From Chelydra serpentina (Eukaryota; Chordata; Testudines; Chelydridae), in the NCBI GenBank assembly GCA_037349315.1, contig JBAIAC010000024.1:32847501-32911500 (forward strand): 64,000 nt of DNA, given 5' to 3'. A program made the translations under genes and the position numbers. This document shows, piece by piece, positions 1-10,169 of the stretch. The notes under the pieces are model-generated. The model worked only from the letters and a program-made list of their open reading frames with translations. It was not told where the DNA came from and made no database searches. Every line of letters starts with the position of its first letter. The first letter of the stretch is position 1.

Positions 1-599
1 AGACCACATAACTCCAGATCCACCCCACATGATAGGGACTGGAAGCAATTAGATCTCTTTGGGCATAAGGCCTACTCATTAACAACCCTACAATTCAGGA
101 TAGCCAATTTGAGGCACAGATGGCCAAATACAACCACTCCAATTATTCAAAGATGTCTGAGTGTATTGATTATCTGTCTGAGGACAAAAGAGCAATTTAA
201 ACCAGTCATCTCATAAAGCCACCTTCTAGCTTGAACAGCCTTACAAGCCTCACTCAATTTGGCAGACACAGAAGCACAATCCATTGTCACGGCCATAGTC
301 ATGTGGCAAGCTTCCTGGCTCTACCTCTCTGGTTTCCCCAAAGAGGTACAATCCACCATAGAGGATGTCTCATTTGAGTGAATGGAACTGTTCACAGCTA
401 AGACTGATGAGTCACTTCACACCCTAAAAGACTCCAGGGCTCCTATTCCCATTATTTCTTAACCCAGAAAAAAAACCCAGGATGGAGGACCATTCTCAAC
501 CTAAGGAAGTTCAGTAAATTTGTGAAGACCAAACAGTTCAAGATGGTCATGTTAGCAACAATAATCCCAGCACTAGAATAAGGGGACTGGTTTTCAGCC

Positions 600-837
600 C
601 TTGACCTCCAGGATGCCTATTTTCACATTACAATACACCCTTCACATAGGAGGTTTCTCAGATTTGTTCTGGGACAAAATCACTACCAATACAAAGTACT
701 CCCTTTCGGACTGTCTATGGCTCCCCGGGTGTTCTCCAAAGTTCTTGCAGTCGTGGTGGCTCACCTCCGCAGAAAAGGGATCACCTCTAGCCATATTCCC
801 CTACCTGGATAACTGCTTACTCAACGCCTCTACATGA
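600..837 (+). pseudogene. DIRS reverse transcriptase fragment
   Basis: Reading from 600, the translation begins LDLQDAYFHI and continues through QYKVLPFGLSMAPRVFSKVL, which is the RT palm region of DIRS elements (the LDLKDAYFHI and LPFGL..AP motifs). This frame stops at 810-812. The catalytic YLDD box appears only in the neighbouring frame (about 802-813) and reads YLDN, so the second catalytic aspartate is asparagine. At least one frameshift therefore separates the two halves, and the enzyme cannot be functional. Flanking sequence to about 1170 continues in RT-thumb-like fashion but with many stops. Confidence 0.8.
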
Positions 838-1175
838 AAAGATGCCTTAGAAGCTACCCAAAAGACAATAGCTCTCTTCACACAACGAGGTCTACAAATA
901 AAAAAAGCAAAAATCAACACTTATACCTATACAGAGACTAGAATTCATTGGGACTTACCTTGATGCTCAGGAGGCCAGCTTCTCTACCACTACACAGATT
1001 TGTCACTCTATTCAATCTGATCACTACAATACAAACCAGCCCACGGACATCAGCCAGGACCTGCCTTCAACTATTCACTGGAAATGTCATTGCTGACATA
1101 TAGCCTAAGTATACCAGGCTACACATGCATTGCTTTCAAGGTTGGCTACGGACAGTTTTACATTCTGCACAGACA

Positions 1176-2337
1176 CAGGGTAATGTTGCACTCCGTATTT
1201 TTTATGAAAATATGTCTATAAGTGTGAATATGATATAACTGGAATATGCTTTATGCAAAAGGTCTCTTGTAAAGCATCATTACAAAGATTATAATCTACT
1301 GAGTGTGTTCATCCTATTTGTATGAATGTATCTGAAGCTAGAAATATGAAATATTACTCTGAAGTCCTACTGTAATTATGCAAAGTGTGGGCCATTAATG
1401 GTGGTTTAGACTCTTGATGGCGCCAATTGACCATGACAATTGATTGTAAATGGCTCTGTTTACTTGTAAGCCTTCCTGTGAGTCCGGACAGAAAGAATGG
1501 AGGTTTGGGGGGGTCTCACAGGACATGTGACCATGTTACCTGGTACTGGACTCCATCTTAAACCTAGTGCTTTTCCATTTAGAAGGAGGGGTGGGGATCC
1601 AGAGAGACAAGATTCCTGCCTTGTGCCAAAGCTATAAAAGGGAGTGGAACAGAACAAAAAGGGCTGCCAGTCATGACAAATCCCCTCGTTACAACCTGAG
1701 CTGGGACTAACAAGGACTGTACCAGGGAAAAGGATTGGGCCCAGACTAAGAAGTAGTCTAGTCTGTGAAGGAATCTTATTGGAACATCTCTGAGGGTGAA
1801 ATTTACCTGTATTTGGTTTCATAAATGTATTAGGCTTAGACTTGCTTGTTTTGTTTTATTTTGCTTGGTAACTTACTTTGTTCTGTCTCTTATTACTTAA
1901 AACTACTTACATCCTACTTTTTATACGTAATAACATCACTTTTGTTTATTAATTAACCCAGAGTAAGTGATTAATACCTGGGGGAGCAAACAGCTGTGCA
2001 TATCTCTCTATCAGTGTTATAGAGGGTGGACAATTTGAGTTTACCCTGTATAAGCTTTATACAGAGCAAAATGGATTTATTTGGGGTTTGGATCACATTG
2101 GGAGCTGGGTGTCTAGGAGCTGGAGATAGGATTACCTGCTGAGTGGTTTTCGGCTAAAGCCTGCAGCTTTGGGGACGAGGTTCAGACCCTGGGTCTGTGT
2201 TGCAGTAGGCTTGCCTGTCTGGCTCAACAAGACAGGGTTCTGGAGTCCCAAGTTGGCAGTGGAAAACGGGCTCAGAGGTAGTTTCAGCACATCAGGTGAC
2301 AGTCCCAAGGGGATCTCTGTGACCGAACTCATCACAC
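1176..2337 (+). mobile_element. Probable solo LTR inserted in the DIRS element
   Basis: This roughly 1.16-kb non-coding block interrupts the DIRS coding order between RT and RNase H. It holds a good TATA box (tataaaag at about 1633), ends in ...catcaca, and resembles an LTR I remember as repeated in turtle genomes. I could not define a clean target duplication, so both edges are approximate. No gag, pol or env sequence accompanies it, hence 'solo'. Strand is assigned from the TATA box orientation. It could instead be a non-LTR insertion; the placement as an interrupting block is firmer than the class. Confidence 0.55.
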
Positions 2338-2399
2338 ATGTATAAACAAGTGCCGTACAATGACAACCAAAGTAAAAAAACTCTCTAAGACCAGTGGAC

Positions 2400-2950
2400 T
2401 CGACCACATAATGTTTGTGGAGCAGTTCTCTTCATACAGACCCCCTCCGTCAATGATACTTACAATGGATGTTTCTTTAATAGGTTGGGAGGCACACTTA
2501 CACAACCACACAATCCAGGGCAGGTTGTCCCCCTCAGAATCTCAACCTACTGGAACTCTGAGCAGTCTGCAAGGCATGCTCACACTTTCTGCCCATGATC
2601 AGGAACAAAACCATAAAAGTGTTGATGGACAACATTGCTTGCGTGTTTTATATAAACCGACAAGAAGGGGTACAATCGCAATCCCTATGCACAGAAGCAA
2701 TGAGATTGTGGAACTGATGCATCCGTCACAACATCTCAGCCTCCTACCTACCAGGATGCCAAAACACCACTGTGGATGCATTGATCAGAAAAGTCTCTCA
2801 GGACCATAAGTGGAAAATAAACACCACAGTATTACAAAGGACATTCAAATGCTGGGGTTTCCCAACTATAGACCTCTTCGCTACAACCCAGAATGCTAAG
2901 TGCCTACACTTCTTCTCAAGAGCAGGCTTGAGACCCTGATCTCTGGATGA
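2400..2950 (+). pseudogene. DIRS RNase H-like fragment
   Basis: A frame opening at 2360 reads PPPSMILTMDVSLIGWEAHL near its start. This matches the 'LTTDASLxGWGAHL' motif that opens the RNase H domain of DIRS polyproteins, with the first catalytic Asp kept. Other frames downstream continue the domain (for example around 2750-2830, with a DALSRKVSQ-like segment, and about 2866-2900, with a TIDLFATTQNAK-like segment). The reading frame changes repeatedly and the region is not translatable as one protein. It lies directly after the inserted LTR-like block. Confidence 0.7.
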
Positions 2951-3789
2951 TACTTTCTCATCAAATGGGCTGTGCCTCTACTGTAGGCGTTTTTCTCCCA
3001 ACCCCTCTCCTATCCAGAGTTATACACAAGATAAGGACCAACAAATCCAGAGTCATTTGATAGCTCTCAAGATACGTGGCCAGATAAATGTGGTTTCCTA
3101 ACCTGTTGAAGATGTCAGTGTGCCCACCATGCACTCTTCGCCTTCTTCCACATCTCCTGTCCCAGGATGCAGGCCAGGTCTGCCACCCAAATCTGGAAAT
3201 ACTCCACCTGAAGGCATGGTTTCTCCATGGTTCCAAGGCAATTAAATTACCTGTTCCGAGGAAGTAAGGGCCGTATTATTAAACAGCAGATGGTCTACTA
3301 CATGATATACTTACCTGCACAAATGGAAGAGATTCCACATATGGTGCCAGAATAGACAAACAGTGGTGACTACCTCTTCTTCTTTACCAATGGTATTAGA
3401 TTATATACTGGAACTCAAGAAATCAGGCCTTGGAGTACATATCGTGGCAATCATAGCTTTCCATCAATGTTGACAAGTTGTGTCTTCTGTCACCCTGCCA
3501 CTAAATAATTCCTCAAAGGTGTTTGTAACCTTTATCCCCCAACTACGAGCCCCCTACTCCACCATGGAACCTTGATCTAGTGCTACGATGCCTTTCTGGT
3601 ACCCCATTTGAACCCTTGGTGACGTGTTCTCTTCTCCACCTCTCGATGAAGGTGGCTTCCTTGTCGTCATCACATCCGCGCAATGAGTCGGAGAACTTGG
3701 GGCTGTCATGGCACATCCCCATAAACAAAATACTTCAAAAACAAGGTAACTCTAAGGCCACATCCAAAATTTTTACCTAAAATAGTTTC

Positions 3790-4256
3790 CTCATTCCGTC
3801 TCCCGTTGTTCTTCCCCAAACCTCATGGGAACAAACAGGAAATGATGTTCCACACCCTGGATATCAGAAGGGCACTAGCATTTTACACTGAAAGGACTAA
3901 ACTCTTCAGGAAGTCATCAAAGTTAGATCTTTCTATCACAGAAAGATCTAAAGGAGCCGCCATATCCAAGCAAAGGCTGTTGAAATGGATCTCTGGATGC
4001 ATCGACCTTTGCTACCACCACCACCAACAACAACTACACTCCCCATCTGGGCCTGCACACATGCCACCAGATCACTTTACATCAATAACTTACCTCAAGA
4101 ATGTACCCATCATGGACATCTGCAAAGCAGCAAACTGGGTGTCAGCCCACACGTTTAGAGCACCACAAAATAGAGCAGGACTTGACATCAGATGCTGTGC
4201 TTGGAATTACTGTCTTATCCATCACAAATGCAACTCTGAAACCCCTTCCTTCAAAT
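3790..4256 (+). pseudogene. DIRS tyrosine recombinase fragment
   Basis: An open frame (3806-4256) reads FHTLDIRRALAFYTERTK, then SKGAAISKQRLLKWIS, and near its end PIMDICKAANWVSAHTF. The last segment matches the 'xxxDICrAATWSSxHTF' signature at the C-terminus of DIRS tyrosine recombinases. The HxxR catalytic box (H-A-T-R) is visible only in another frame at about 4058-4072, and the expected HY around the nucleophile tyrosine after HTF is replaced by unrelated residues. In the family this enzyme inserts the circular DNA form into the genome; this copy is inactive. Confidence 0.75.
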
Positions 4257-4331
4257 GAAGGGCAGTGCTCTACAGTGACCTAAAGTGGAGTACCTATAGG
4301 AACACTCCTTGAAGAAGATAAACTTACTCAC

Positions 4332-4646
4332 CTTGTGCAGTAACTGAGGTTTTTTGAGATGGTTGTCCCCGTGAGTGCTCCACTACTCACCCTCCTCCCC
4401 TCTACTTCTGAGTTTCCTGCTAGGGACTCTGTGATGGAGAAGGAACTGATAGGTGGGTGGGGGGAGGTTGGTTGCACAGCGCTATGTAACCTCCAGAGGT
4501 GGCATGAGATGGGGATAGCGCAGGTGCAACCCAACCAGGCACTGCTACTGACATTCTCCGGTTGCAGGCACAGGGACACAGATTCACCTAAAGCGGAGCA
4601 CCTATGGGGACAACCATCTCCAAGAACCTCAGTTACTGCACAGAGT
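4332..4646. repeat. DIRS terminal inverted complementary region
   Basis: Segment 4332-4384 (gtgcagtaactgaggttttt...) is the reverse complement, with scattered changes, of segment 4590-4646 (...aacctcagttactgcac). Such paired complementary stretches near the right end are typical of DIRS elements, where they template circular replication intermediates. I place the right end of the element at about 4650. Confidence 0.65.
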
Positions 4647-4657
4647 CAGAGTAACAG

Positions 4658-4790
4658 GTTTCAGAGTAGCAGCCATGTTAGAACAAGAGTATTCGTAAAA
4701 AGAACAAGAGTACCTGTGGCACCTTAGAGACTAACAAATTTATTTCAGCATAAGCTTTCGTAGGCTATAGCCCACTTCATCGGATGCATA
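4658..4790 (-). repeat. Fold-back family element, truncated to one arm plus tail
   Basis: On the minus strand this ends with the tail ctaacatggctgctactctg, preceded by gcttatgctgaaataaat and ggtgccacaggtactcttgt. The tail and arm wording match the intact fold-back element at 16427-16629 (agcttatgctcc..., ggtgccacagg, ctaacacggctacccctctg). Only one arm remains. The tail end is intact and truncation falls at the loop (cggatgcat), as in 5' truncation of a retroelement. It abuts the DIRS right end. Confidence 0.65.
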
Positions 4791-4864
4791 GAATGGAACA
4801 CACAGAAGTAAGATGTATGCATCTTATGTGCTGAAGTCCAACATTAAGGCTCCATTGACATTCA

Positions 4865-5640
4865 CCACATCACTGCTTAGCTGCCGCCTAACCCTACAGG
4901 TGCCTAAATTCCCTATGTGCCTACATTGTGCACCAGTGAAAAAGCTGCCTAAATTCTGATGCCACCCCTCCGCTAATCTAGGGATTCACAAACTTGGCAT
5001 TCTTTTCCTATCTCGCCTGAGGGGCCTGATCCAGTAGGTCTGAGCATGCCTACTCCGCCCAAAATACAACTGGGCCAAGCAGCTTGGGAACCTTTTGTTG
5101 AGGAGATGGGTGGGTGTCCCAAGCTCCCCAATAGCTATGGGGTTAGAGCACTCTGCTGGGATGTGGAACACCCAGATTTGAAGCAGAGGCTTAGAGTATT
5201 CTGGGGTGGGTCTCTCAATCTCTCCTGTTGGAGCACCAGGTTCAAGTCCCTGCTTCCACATCCCAGGCAAGTGTCCTAACCCCTGGGCTATTGACTATAA
5301 TGAAGTCTCTCTCTCTTTCTCTCTCTCTCTCTCTGTGGAAAGGCATTTTAGCCAGGCCAGCCCAAATTCCAGAAGAGGGCTCACAGTTGAGAATTTTGAG
5401 TGCAGGGAAGCACTTCCCATCGGCGCAAAATGAGGTGCCTAATTTCCTCAGACGGCTCAGTATTTCCTATTGGCTACCTTAGGCAGCTCCGTGCTAAGCT
5501 TGCTGGCTTCTTTGAACCCCTTTTTGGGGGATTCAAAGCATGGGGAGCTTGGGTGCCTAATACAGGGCTATGAATTCCACTGGTGCTAAGTCACTTAGGT
5601 GCCATTGAAAATCTTATCCCTGTCCTGAAGATTTTACTGC
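4865..5640 (-). repeat. Interspersed repeat with tRNA-like segment (unclassified)
   Basis: This region has repeat-like phrases, such as recurring taggtgcct motifs and two copies of a 'cctgggatgtggaa'-like phrase on the minus strand, at about 5163 and 5265. A ggttcaagtcc stretch at about 5241 resembles a Pol III B box. I recognise similar blocks in turtle sequence but cannot name the family. The strand is a guess. A CT microsatellite (5304-5334) lies inside. Confidence 0.4.
5304..5334. repeat. (CT)n microsatellite
   Basis: A run of about 15 CT units with one or two interruptions, directly visible. Confidence 0.9.
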
Positions 5641-5914
5641 TTAAATAAACAAGATGGACAAAACATGGAAAAATGTTATGGATGACGAATGGAAGCACAA
5701 AGAAAGGAAGTGACTAGCTCACAACCCATTAGTGGCTTAATACTTGCAAATAATAAATAATATTAAAATAATGGTGAACTAAACTTGGTGTTTCATGAAA
5801 CTATTCACCAGTTACTTTTTGTATTATTTGAACAGTCCTATGTGCAGTCTAACTATCTAATTCTAACTTGTTCTATTTATTCTATTCTATCTAGAAGTAA
5901 TTAATATCTAACAG

Positions 5915-6000
5915 GAAGACTGTGGCAGGCCTGGGAATTGAACTGATGAGAGTCATAGTCTAGGGCATTAGCCACAAGACCATCCAATCTCTCTAATAAT
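5915..6000 (-). mobile_element. tRNA-derived SINE head fragment, antisense (CryI-like)
   Basis: On the minus strand the sequence reads like a turtle tRNA-derived SINE head: a tggtcttgtggctaatgccc stretch as the A-box region, then gggttcaattccc-like text around a B box (cagttcaattcccaggcct). Only the tRNA-like part is evident. The SINE body and tail are missing. Confidence 0.6.
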
Positions 6001-9000
6001 TGGAATTGTGTTATTTTTGTATGCAAATTGCATCTTTTGGAGGCTACCATTGAACTAAAATCAGGTGTACTGTATTAATGACTGGTTGATTGTTATAATT
6101 CCACCACACAACAATGGGATTTTACAGCAGCAGCAAAGAGTTGGAAGTTGATGCTGAGAGTCTGTTCTGATCCAGAGGGCCAGGATGGAGATGGGGCCTG
6201 GGGCAGGTAAGGAGGACATTGAGCACACACTAGACTGCTGCTGCTACTGAGGTTAAGTATCACTCCTGCAGCCAGTCAGGTGGCTCAGTCAATCAGACTG
6301 CACATAAGTAGGACATGGATCTGAATTACTCCTGGTTTTGGTCTTGCAAGAAAAAACCCAAGCTGATTAGATTTTTGCAAGACCAAAATCACCCTTTCAG
6401 TTCATGCTTGGTTTTAATTGAAAAAGAAGTTAGCTAAATCCAGAACCCAAAGTTCCTGAACTTGGAAGATTTGAAGAAAATGAGATCTGAATCTGAAACA
6501 ACCCTGCTTTGGACTGGCAAAACCAAAACATAACCAACAAGAGGGAGGGGCAGTCTTCAAAGGAAAGATGGACTCAAGTCACAAAATTTGTTCCCCTTTG
6601 TTTTCTGAAGATAACGCATTTTATCCCCAGTAAAAATGTTGTTTATGTGCCTGAGATCGATTTAGATATTTTGAATTATAACTGCTATTAAACTTGGTTG
6701 AATAACACAAGAAGTGATTTGTGAATATTTTCATGAACAACGCTACCGAGTGTGGTTCACCATTATTTTGGGGATAATATGATTTGCCAGTAGCAAGAAG
6801 ACAGTTGCCGGCAATTTGTTAAAATGCTAATGACTCCTAAAGATTTTACAAATTTTAGCATAAGTACATTTAATATGAATTTTTGGATGAATAAAGTGCA
6901 TTACTTGTTGTTTATTATTCTCCTGCTTAGAAAATTTAATCTAATCAGAGACCAGAAACAATACCATGTGACCAATCACAAGCACCAAAGTAACATAGTT
7001 GAAGTCAACCCAACCTAAATTTGTTTGCATGAGTTATTTGGATACTAACAAATAACAAATATATTTGCAGGAATGGAGATCAGTCTACAAATGGGGAGAG
7101 CGGGGAGTGCTAAATTTGCAATAAGTAGTTTGATCAGCTCTAACTACTGTGTGCAGTGGTGCTAAGTAGCAGAACATCCAGGAAAACAGATTCTTTCCTT
7201 TGTCACAACTTACTGAATGATGGTAATTGAAAGGACTCTTACACACTTAAATCTTGCATGTTTTACTAATATATCCATTTCCGTGGGAGATTAGTATGAG
7301 CAAGGTGTCTGCCAGATTTCACCCCGTAGGGGGAAAGTCAAATTTCTACCTTTTCTGCTGGTGAATGGAAAAATACTTTTGCTTCACAAGTGCTGCTTTC
7401 ATGTCGAAATCCCTAAAAGCATAGAATTTTAAACCCTCAGTCTTATTCAAAGAGGTCTTTCGACTTCAGTCTGAATCTTAGAGTCCTAATGACATCAGTG
7501 GTGACTCTGAATCCTTTGAAGGTCTTTATGGAATGGCTACAACATCAGGAAAAATTAGGAGTTCAGTTTAGTTGGAGCAAACAAGAGAAATGCTGCAAGT
7601 TAAATGGATTTTGTGAAGTTACTTTTACTCTGGGTGATAGTTCCAAATGATGGAATTCTGCTGGTATAATTGTCCAGCTATTATGGACCTGTATCTAGAG
7701 GTTTTCCATAACAAGATTTCTTAGAAAATCATTGATATAGTTTGTGTCCACGACAGGTTTTGGTCACAGACAAATCCACCCATTCAGCAATTTGATAAAT
7801 CTCCTATATACCCACCATACAAGAATAGGGATTAATATATTTAGCTTATAAAACAATGCAGTCCATCTCTGAATTGCAACCAGCATTTATACATTAACTA
7901 TCATATATGCTAAATAGATTGTAAATCAATTCCTTAGGCTATTAAAATTCTAGTTTACTATCACCTACCACTTTGAAAGTTATAGATAGTCTGATGTTGG
8001 TAGTGCAATCGGCTGCCAACTGGATTTGCTGGAGGAAGTTGAGAAGTGAATTCTCTAGCAGAGAAATTCCACTTTGGGGTGGAGAAGAAGCTTTAACTTG
8101 CAAACAGCTTCCAGAAATCCAGTAGAGGTATTTGGAGAAACCAAATCAAATGATGATCCATAAAAGTCTAAATGGCTATTCTAGCACAGATTGGAGTCAT
8201 AGCTTAGCTAGAATGTTGATGACTATAAATCTATATTCTTCAAATGTTCACAGGACTAATAGGTAATCATGCTGCAAGTCTGATGCATTCTGCACTATCT
8301 TCTGGAAACCCTGTACTAACTCCACGCTAAGAAAACCCTAGTAGTTACAAGGGGGAAAACACTAGCAACCTGCAAATATAAATTAATAAAATCCAGCATT
8401 TTAAACTCCTAAATGTATGTGACATAAATTTATAGGTTAATAGTACCCTTGAGGACATAAAACTGTCAGTGATTAACAGTATATTTATTTTCTACAAGAG
8501 CTGTTATAAAATTCACACATTTCTTATCTCCTAAATTATAATTAATCTGCTTGTGTGCATTGCCCATCCCAAGACTTCTGCTGTGCAACACTGGCATTTC
8601 TCATTAAAATGAATCCTAGAGGCACTTTATTTATTGTTTAGACTGTGAGAACTACTAACTTTTGTTTTCACTTCATGTGTTTTATAAATGTTAAATGTAA
8701 AAGAATAACCTATTAATAATGCATTCTATATCACAAAAAAAGTAAAATTGCTGAATGGCATTTGTATAGATGTATCCTCTTTTAAATCTTTATGTTATAA
8801 AGATATGTCCTAGAAGGAGAGACAGTATAATCTAGAAGTCAACTGATCTTCTTTTTATGTGCAATTCAGTTGTGCCTGTCTACAGTGCTTTAGGGGGTTA
8901 TTTCAATAGCATGCTAGATGAGAAGGCTAGGATTAACACAACTTTCAATTCTGTCTTTGTTTATTAAAATGCTGCCTGCGATAAAAGAACATTTGTATGT

Positions 9001-9850
9001 CTTTTATGCATCTCTTCCCTCATGTCACAGATAATTATTTATTAATATAAACCCTGCCAAGAGGATTGGCTGTATCAGGAGTAGAGCAGTGAAATAATAA
9101 AATTCTACCAAGGATGCTCTTGTCAGATCACAAGTTGAGAAAACCAGTAGTTGTATTTTTATCACACTAATTCCTAAATTTAAGCGTAGTTTTTTGTTTA
9201 ACTGTGCAAAGAACATAAAAACAGGCTTTATCCATTCCATTAGGATAGTCTCTCTTTCTGTTAATTGATCAGAGAGTTGATAATGTCAGCACTGCTCTAC
9301 ATATAAGCCTATAGCAGTTTTGCAGTATTTACACAATGATGAGGATTATGGTTAGTGAAGCTGCTGGTAGTTGTTTAAAATCAGCTGTCACATGAGTGAA
9401 ATGAACAGTGTAATACACATTGGGAAGATTTGCTCTCCTCCCCACAACTACATCAGTATTATGTAGGGGCCTCTTACATGAATCTCTTGATCTAAACATT
9501 TTCCTCTTTGTGTTCAGACTGGTGATGCTGCTGCTACTACCATGTACACAGTATGTAGCCTATACATAAACACATTAAGCAACACCTTGGCTTAATAAAT
9601 ACTGAGATTCACAAGGGATGACTGAAAGGTTCATGCTTGCATTTGGCCATTTGTTTACATTTCTAGCCAGATGTTCATCAGAGGGCTGGCCAATATGACG
9701 GTTAAAAATGTTTATCTGGAGCATTCCAAACGAAATGGAAAGCATTGAAATGGAAGCATTTTGTATAAATAAAAATAATTTTGTGATTCTAAACTTGCAA
9801 CTATTTTATCAGTAAGGGATTCGAATGATTTTTTTTTCTCAAGGTGCAAT
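6001..9850. other. Unannotated intergenic sequence
   Basis: AT-rich sequence with no open frame above about 75 codons that looks like a known protein, and no repeat I can name. A small imperfect inverted repeat (ggtcttgcaag at 6339-6349 against cttgcaagacc-like text ending near 6387) is present but short. I see nothing else supportable. Confidence 0.5.
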
Positions 9851-9852
9851 TT

Positions 9853-9930
9853 GGGCCCTGATCCTGAACCTATAGAAGTCAATAGGAATCTTTCCATTGA
9901 CTTCACAGTGTGCTTTTGTTCAGGCCTTTT
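9853..9930. repeat. Palindromic 'ggccctgat' MITE-like fragment
   Basis: It opens with gggccctgatcctgaac and closes with gttcaggcct. The middle holds gaagtcaat and attgacttc in inverted order. The same phrases recur at 10078-10166, 24232-24330 and 25242-25372, so this is a dispersed palindromic family rather than chance. Confidence 0.55.
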
Positions 9931-10077
9931 GGAAATATCAGTAAACTCTGAAAAATATAACTTTGGATGAAAAGAAAACTGAGATACATCAATGTGGAGC
10001 GCTAATGTGCACTAAATCAGTCCAAGGTAAGAAAAATTAAGCTAAAGCTAACTCATGCAATGTGCTGAACCCTCTGT

Positions 10078-10166
10078 CCCTGGCCCAGCAAAGCTTCAGT
10101 GACTTCAGTAGGACTACTGGTGTTTAAGGTTAAGCATGTGCTTAAATACTTTGCTGGATCAGAACC
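10078..10166. repeat. Palindromic 'ggccctgat' family member
   Basis: Starts around ggcccagcaaagctt and ends with ctttgctggatcag, which are inverted relative to each other. The core holds gtgacttcagtaggactact and a gttaagcatgtgcttaaa stretch, which matches the aagcacatg and catgtgcttaagtgctt stretches of the 25242-25372 copy. Confidence 0.55.
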
Positions 10167-10169
10167 ACA

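Larger units (their letters stand above)
1..4650 (+). mobile_element. Degenerate DIRS-type (tyrosine recombinase) retrotransposon, left edge off window
   Basis: Three remnants occur in the order expected for a DIRS element: reverse transcriptase (about 600-835), RNase H-like region (about 2400-2950) and tyrosine recombinase (about 3790-4256). They are followed by a 3' region with inverted complementary segments (4332-4384 against 4590-4646), a known DIRS hallmark. All frames are broken by stops and frameshifts, so the copy is dead. The 5' end lies outside the window. A roughly 1.16-kb LTR-like block at about 1176-2337 separates the RT and RNase H parts. DIRS elements integrate through a circular intermediate and a tyrosine recombinase, and leave no target duplication; none was sought here. 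The family call rests on protein motifs seen in translation; the subfamily is unknown. Confidence 0.8.

Noticed and set aside
6339..6387. Small hairpin (ggtcttgcaag / cttgcaagacc) as a possible microRNA precursor
   Set aside because: The stem is short and imperfect with a large loop, and no conservation evidence is available.
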